Positions 58,325 to 64,000 of a stretch of 64,000 bases of DNA are shown piece after piece. The stretch comes from Anastrepha obliqua (lineage: Eukaryota > Arthropoda > Insecta > Diptera > Tephritidae): NCBI RefSeq assembly GCF_027943255.1, contig NC_072895.1:45730001-45794000 (forward strand). The letters run 5' to 3'. Both the position numbers and the translations under genes were made by a program. How positions within the stretch are numbered: position 1 is the first letter of the stretch; each line of letters begins with the position of its first letter. The notes beneath the pieces are model-generated. The model was not told where the DNA came from and made no database searches. It saw only the letters and a program-made list of their open reading frames with translations.

Positions 58325-58536
58325 AAAAAAATAATAATAATTGGTGCTTACAATTCAGTTAAGTGCTTAGTTGAGCTCTCCTTCCAATTTGTGGTGTACG
58401 TCTCGATGTTATTCCACAAACGGGGGGACCTACAGCTTTAAGCCGACTCGGAGTGGCAATTGGTTTCTTATGAGGAGTTTTTTATAGCAGAGGTTTGCCA
58501 TTGCCTGCCGAATCGCCGTAGCCGAATGGGTTGTTA
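58325..58536 (-). mobile_element. Rearranged SINE: inverted body joined to a direct-orientation head
   Basis: 58325-58508 is the 3' two-thirds of the SINE on the minus strand (plus-strand text TTGGTGCTTACAATT, TTTGTGGTGTACGTCTCGAT, ACAAACGGGGGGACCTACAG, GGTTTGCCATTGCCTGCCG). Directly after it, 58512-58532 reads CGCCGTAGCCGAATGGGTTG, the tRNA-like head with its A box, but on the plus strand. It then passes into a TA-rich tract like the SINE tail. No B box is present. Confidence 0.85.
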
Positions 58537-58550
58537 TATATATGTATAAA

Positions 58551-59047
58551 AAGGGTTTTCCAAAAACAGGTGTCATAGGTGAATGCATTGCGCTATCGAG
58601 AGATGATTAACTATTTTTTATGGGCGAAATTGGATGGTATTGATCTGGACAATGTTTATTTTCAACAAGACGGCGCTACGTGCCACTCAAGCAACGAAAC
58701 CATTGATCTTTTACGGGAAAAGTTTCCGGACCGTATTATCTCTCGAAGAGGTGATCACAATTGGCCACCGAGATCTTGTGATTTAACACCTTGTGACTTT
58801 TTTCTTTGGAGCCACGTGAAAGAGAACGTCTACGCCAACAGCCCAGGGTCGATTCAAAACCTCAAAGATGGAATTCGAGAGGCTATCGAGGACATAGGGC
58901 AGCCACTTTGCAATTCGGTTATGGAAAATTTCATGAAAGGATATTATCCTGTAAGCGTGGTCATGGTGGTCATTTGCCTGATGTCATTTTCTACTAGTGG
59001 TGGCATACCTTCCTCTTTATAATGAAATAAACATCCGGTGATTTATA
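58551..59047 (+). mobile_element. Mariner deletion derivative (copy 2), right TIR lost
   Basis: The left end AAGGGTTTTCCAAAAACAGG matches the element at 54461 and is joined to transposase at the same codon (VNALRYREMINYFLWAKLDG). The frame is then open to 59022. It reads IDLDNVYFQQDGATCHSSNE (second catalytic Asp intact), TIDLLREKFPDRIISRRGDH, PPRSCDLTPCDFFLWSHVKE (third Asp, 41 residues on) and NSVMENFMKGYYPVSVV. Compared with copy 1 there are 14 differences in 118 aligned residues. Similarity ends near 59047, before the right terminal repeat, so that end is lost. The N-terminal DNA-binding half and first catalytic Asp are absent; no active transposase is expected. Confidence 0.94.
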
Positions 59048-59117
59048 TCCAAATATTGCAATATTAAAAAACTCTTTATATAGGAATTGAGAGAGAATGT
59101 ATAGAGCAGGAAAAATA

Positions 59118-59342
59118 TGAGGTGTGTTTAAAAAGGAAATATACCTTTTATTACTGGCAAAAAATGTATAATCAGTATCTATTTGCACCCTTCTAAGTAA
59201 TCTCCCTTAGGGGACTAATACACTCGTGCTGAAATTTTTTCCAATCCTCGAACCACCTCTTATCAAAAAGTCCTGTTAAACTTGACCCGGTGAAGTTGGG
59301 CGCGAAATTTTAAAACTCTCCGGACTTTTTGAACACACCTGA
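59118..59342 (-). mobile_element. 225-bp mini-mariner
   Basis: The ends TGAGGTGTGTTTAAAAAG (left) and, in reverse complement, TCAGGTGTGTTCAAAAAG (right) are inverted repeats, with TA outside each (59116-59117, 59343-59344). The minus strand keeps only the last transposase codons: RWFEDWKKFQHECISP, equivalent to the CFEDWKKRWHKCIIS end of the 30623 mariner. This is a terminal-repeat-plus-C-terminus derivative of a related DD34D mariner. Confidence 0.85.
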
Positions 59343-62300
59343 TACTCGTATAATTATTTCATGCTTAATTGCAAACCTTTTTCCTCTTCAGTTTGAGGAC
59401 CTTTTGATTCCCTTCGTACCTTTCTTACATGCAAACTAATTTGGTTGCAAAAAATTGATGACTCAAGGAATGTAATGTGAAAAACTGAATTTTTAGTTAG
59501 ATTAAAAATAGAAAGAAAGAAAAAAAATGACTAAGAGTAAAAACTAAAAATGTAAGCCTAATTGTAGCTCCTCTACATATGGGGCGTTAAGAAAAAAATT
59601 TAATTAATTATCGAGCAGCAGCAAAATATTTCCAACTACAAGTGGCTACAAGTCAGGCAATTAAATTTTCTGCAACTCTCAGCAACATTTTTAGATGGAA
59701 GCTTCAGTTGACTATAACGTAGTGAAACTAAAGTAAAAGTTAGTGCAGCGAAATTGAATTAGTGCGCTTAATGCTGTTAGTGAAATGTTTAATATAATAA
59801 CGGAAAATCGTAGCAAATGAAGAGAATTGAATAAACGACTTGAAGTGCTGATTCAAAAATATGCTTACTACATAGATTGAAGCACTGGACTTCAAGCAAA
59901 TAAATATTTTTTTGCAGCTTATAAGCGCGCGTTTGTTTATGGATGCCATTTGAACTTAGTGTTCAAAAATCTTTTCCACAATACACCCTGAAAATATCTG
60001 TTGGGGAACAACAGCCTTTTGGAGGTGGCAATTGAATATACATATGTAAATTTTAAACGAACTGATAGTACGAAGGAAGTAAGACGAAGTTAGCCTCTAA
60101 GGTAGGAGTCAAGGTCAGTGAACTGACGAGCTGACAATAGAAGGAAATCATCAACAATCAGTAAATTTTGCCAGGCACTCTAGTATTTCCGTGCAAATTT
60201 TGGCTTTCAGTGAATAACTAAATGACAGATGACAAGGTAGATCAGACCAAGTATTAATGAAAAAAAAAATATATATATAATCTTAGTTGATCATTCTTCC
60301 AATAGCCCAGTAATACTTACTTGCTATGTATATAGTTATTTTTACACTGTACAAAAATGAAACTTTTCCTACATAACAAGTAACCGGCACTGGACTCTGA
60401 GAAGACAAAAATATAAAAAAATAAACATATAAGCATGCGGAGTATAAATATACCCTAAATCCTCAGCAGATATGTCGTTTTTGTTCCTTTTTTGGGAAGG
60501 ACAAAAAATACTCATAGCAGAGGGATATGAAATGGTTTAAAACGTAACACAAAAATTTGAACTGGAGAAAAAATAAAATTTTTCGCATAAAATTTTTGTG
60601 CAAATGGTTTAAAACTATTGTATGGTCAATCTTTAACTCTTGGGCGATGCTATGACTACTAACATGCTAGTCAACTCTAATGATTTCTGTGATATTATCG
60701 ACATTATAGATAATTTCCTTAAGATCAAAAATGCCTGAACGGAATTGATGAATTAAAAATTGCACTTTATTAGCTGTTACAGTATCGGCATCAAAAACCC
60801 ATTCACAATGTCAGTAGCATTCAACCTGGCTTGCATTTTCGCGCTTAACAAAGAGATGCTGTATCATGTACCAGTTTTTCTCTGTGTTGACAAAAAACAG
60901 CATAAGAAGTTTTTTAGTGTAAAATATCACCTTAATAACGAGCATAAACTTTAAATTGTTTTATCGATACTCTACGAGATATCGATCACTAAAGGCATCT
61001 AAAGAGAAAATAATGGACTTATTTTTCCCCAAACCGTTATTTGTCATAAAATTCTGTTATAAGTCTCTTAATACGCCAAGGCGCAAAGTTCAATTTAAGC
61101 ACCAGAAATAACTTGAAAAATGTGTATTATGAAATAATTAGTCCATTAGGATGGACTATTGAACTAAAAAATTGCATCGAGTAGCTTTTGAAAAAAAAAA
61201 ATAAAGAAAAATGTGATAAAAATTTCCCACAAATTTTAATAAAAAAATTAAATTCAAAAAAAAAAAAAATATTTATAAGAATTATTTATTATCATAAAAA
61301 ATGAACAAAAAAATTAAATGTTAGCAATTCCGAGGATACTTCACTTTCATAAACTTCATTCTAAAATTTATAAAAAATACAAATATTAATTTTTTTTGCA
61401 ACTTTTTCAATTGACTACTTACTATACTCAAGCCTACAAATAAACCAATTTTTAGAAAAAATTACGACAACATCCGAGTACATTGTTCACTTGACATGGA
61501 ATCGCTCTTTTGTCTCAGATGCAAAAATAAATAGCAAAAAGAAGAGTAGATCACAAATTATCTAACTACATATATTAAAATAAATTTTAATAAATAGGCA
61601 ATCGAAAGTCTGGAAGTGCAAATTTGGTCGTCCAGCTCACATTACAATGGGTGATAAGGTCAAAATTCTGTAAACTTTTCTGAATTATAATCCATATAAA
61701 CCATATAAAAGTTCCAGCCGAAAGTCCCTTCTGCAGGTGCTGCGTTTATTTTTAATTTGTATGAAAAGTTTATTGTGATCTAAAAAAAAATTTTTGTAGT
61801 TTAATCATTTGATCGGCTGGTGGTGTTCAAATTTAGCTTACATTTAGAATGTACGAGCATACCAGTCTTAAGATACCTACCTATATTATGGGAAAGGTAT
61901 TTGCTACAAGTCGCCCAATTATAGTCCGATTTGGTTGTTATTCAGATGGGAAATATTTTTGGACTCGCCAGGTGGCGCTAGTGGCAAATGTCATTTTTCA
62001 CCAATTAATATCTTATATTCAATGAACTTAAACCTTTATAAGCATGTTTTAGCTACAATTAGAATCGTTTATCGTGAATTTGCCAATGAGCAAATATTGC
62101 ATGAAAATATAAGAAAACATTTGTTTTTGTATGGTTTTGCAATGAATGGGATAAATTTTTAATTTGTATTTGAATTAATTTCTTTTTTTTGTAATCTGTA
62201 AAAGAAATGTGCATATTTTTAATGTATTACAACACGGGTATGGAGATGTGGGCCTCAAGTAGTTATATGGTAATGCATATATGAACCCAAGTTCTTCTAC

Positions 62301-63239
62301 CTTCTAAATCACCAATGAAGATAGCTACTCTAATCATGGAATTAAAAACCGCATCATCGAATGTCGAGATACCACCTTCATCAAAAAGTTTACGTAACAA
62401 CCGCCAAGTGACGCTCTGAGTCAATGGATTTGAATCTGTTTTTTTTTTTTTTGTATTAGGTTGCCACATCTGTGATTAACATTCTTATCAAAGTTGTATC
62501 ACCATTGCCTGACATTTGTAAATGGTACGCCGTTTTGAGTAAATCTGCCTCTGAATGTACTTTAAATTTTTCGCAGCTTTAAAAATGGATTTGAAATTGC
62601 TGCAACGAGTTGGTATTAAATTTGAGGTTAAAAGTCAAGTTACCGGGAAAGTCGTCCAAGCTACTTAGGGACATTATTGGATATATGTACTACCTGCTGA
62701 GTCCATTCAATTATATTATTCTTTGAATATTATAGCTTTTTCTATGGATAACTGCTGAATCGTTTCCATACAAACTTTTGATGATGGCGAATGATGTAAA
62801 GTAGCAAATACTTATTGAAAAATCGTTCATTTAAAACTTTATCAAGCAACCATTTTTAATTGTCAAGATTTGGTTTAAATCTTATTGCTGATTTTTAAAC
62901 TGATATGCCCATTGACTGAAAACAGAAAAAACATCGTAATCTTGAATTAAATTAAAAAAGTGGACTTAAAAGCAGAAAAAAAAATATATTTATAATAATA
63001 TATATAATAATATAAATATATTTTTTTTTGTTCAACAATCCTTAAAATTGAATATTTGAGATACGGTTAAGTTTTGGAAATCATGTTACATAACCAAATT
63101 AATTAGAAGCGACCTAAATAATAATATTCTTAGATAACTTGGACGATTTCCTCTGCAACCCTTCTTTTTTAGGTGTTGGACAGAAGATCCTTTTTAATTT
63201 GCGATTGCCAACTTAATATTCTCCTACAAGTGAAAGAAC
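59343..63239. repeat. Gene-free interval; repeat block at 61433-61515
   Basis: No gene recognised. 61433-61515 (CTACAAATAAACCAATTTTT, CACTTGACATGGAATCGCTC) is a diverged copy of 6178-6260. Frames at 61935-62162 and 62263-62469 (minus; includes FDEGGISTFDDAVFNSMIRV) have no family I recognise. A/T runs lie near 61190-61270 and TA-rich runs near 62985-63015. Confidence 0.4.
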
Positions 63240-63362
63240 TGGTTAGTGCCGTCACAGAATGATCGAAGATTTTTTATAGGAAAATATTTTATGACAGGAA
63301 TGCATTCTGCAACTTTCCATTGCCAGCCGAAGAACGAACTGGGAATAGAAGTCGCGACCTAG
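63240..63362 (-). repeat. Possible strongly diverged SINE piece
   Basis: AACTTTCCATTGCCAGCCGA (63314-63333) resembles GAGGTTTGCCATTGCCTGCC of the SINE body in minus orientation, preceded by a TTTTTTATAGGAAAA run as in that body. Weak. Confidence 0.3.
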
Positions 63363-64000
63363 AATTATATTATTATAATATATATTATAAAATATTATAT
63401 TAAAAAATATTTTTAAACCTTCTATACGAAATAAATACCAATTCGTTAATATTAAAGGAAAATAAGCTTTTTATTTTAGATTTTTGGTAATTCTCTTGAA
63501 AAATATAACAGGATTCACGCATCACCGTCAGTTTTCGGATAATTGAACACTGCTTTACATTTTTTTGCTAAAAAACCACGCATCTAATTGGCGTTATAAT
63601 CTGATTTCAACCAAAATAAAATAAGCTGGTAAGTACCAAAGTGAATTTAACGAAATGCTTGCAGTTTATTTTTGTTTTTTTGTATTCGTATTTTTTAAAT
63701 ATTTTTTTATGCTCAAATGTATTTTTCATCGCACTCGATGGCACAGTGTTAGTTGTGAATTAAGTATTCCTTTTGCCGCCGGTTAGCTGACACCTGCCCG
63801 TTGACTCACTCACACTCAAAATCACTGCTAAAGCTTTGCTGTTTTATTTCTATCTACAACACATTAATACACCTACAAGCAAAAGAAAATTATAAACAAA
63901 GCCAACAAACACATACGCAATATAATATCTGTGCATATGTACACCCACACTTTCACAAATAAATTTTTCCGCGAAGTTTCGCACAACACCTTCGTACACA
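63363..64000. other. No gene recognised
   Basis: TA-rich run at 63366-63410, then unique AT-rich DNA to the window edge. Confidence 0.4.

Noticed and set aside
61935..62162. 75-codon plus-strand frame
   Set aside because: No motif; ordinary AT-rich surroundings.
62263..62469. Minus-strand frame containing FDEGGISTFDDAVFNSMIRV
   Set aside because: Looks protein-like but no family recognised and no support on either side; not called as a gene.
1..64000. CRISPR arrays, bacterial operons, prophage or retroviral (LTR) elements
   Set aside because: No regularly spaced repeats, no bacterial gene structure, and no gag-protease-integrase or paired LTR signature was found.

Overview
This is an AT-rich, intron- or intergenic-type stretch of an insect nuclear genome, most likely a true fruit fly (Diptera, Tephritidae). 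The clue is several relics of basal mariner elements whose last two catalytic Asp residues are separated by 41 residues (DD41D, the 'rosa' type first reported from Ceratitis rosa and other tephritids). They sit among jockey-, R1-, CR1- and RTE-like LINE remnants and a tRNA-derived SINE family. The taxonomic call is inference. I find no convincing host protein-coding exon, tRNA or rRNA gene, CRISPR array or bacterial-type gene. Essentially every recognisable coding stretch is a decayed transposable element (TE).

Layout. 1-410: LINE reverse transcriptase (RT) relic (-). 1877-2330: foldback element. 3310-3985: LINE RNase H and C-terminus (-). 4376-4917: internally deleted mariner with TIRs. 5510-5745 and 7550-7895: LINE 3' ends. 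10986-17990 is a dense TE cluster: truncated SINE, two LINE 3' ends, a DD41D mariner, an RTE-like RT relic, a mariner C-terminus, a LINE 3' end, then a DD34D mariner split by a TTAA-flanked MITE, and another LINE 3' end. 19205-19782: long RNase H frame. 23567-23831: precise 265-bp MITE. 25295-25633 and 26403-26612: SINEs. 28450-28980: LINE RNase H (-). 30623-31916: end-to-end DD34D mariner with TIRs. 31990-32800: jockey RT relic. 34466-36010: R1-like element with ORF1 joined to the RT tail. 38360-39110: DD41D mariner (-). 41065-42233: CR1-like LINE with a TAAA tail. 44080-44600: RNase H (-). 44953-45677: foldback. 46960-47660: LINE RT relic. 47681-48377: TTAA-flanked MITE. 53400-54355: mariner (-). 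54461-55014 and 58551-59047: two mariner derivatives with the same internal deletion. 56737-57061 and 58325-58536: SINEs. 59118-59342: 225-bp mini-mariner.

How the parts relate. LINEs would supply the machinery for SINE copying; the SINEs and some LINEs here end in similar TAAA-type tails, and two SINE copies have perfect 12-13 bp target duplications. The deleted mariner copies could only have moved by borrowing transposase from intact relatives elsewhere. No element here looks autonomous: all transposase and RT frames carry stops, frameshifts, deletions or catalytic substitutions. I did not find a new functional system. The most informative signals are structural: a nested insertion, shared deletion breakpoints, and target-site duplications.
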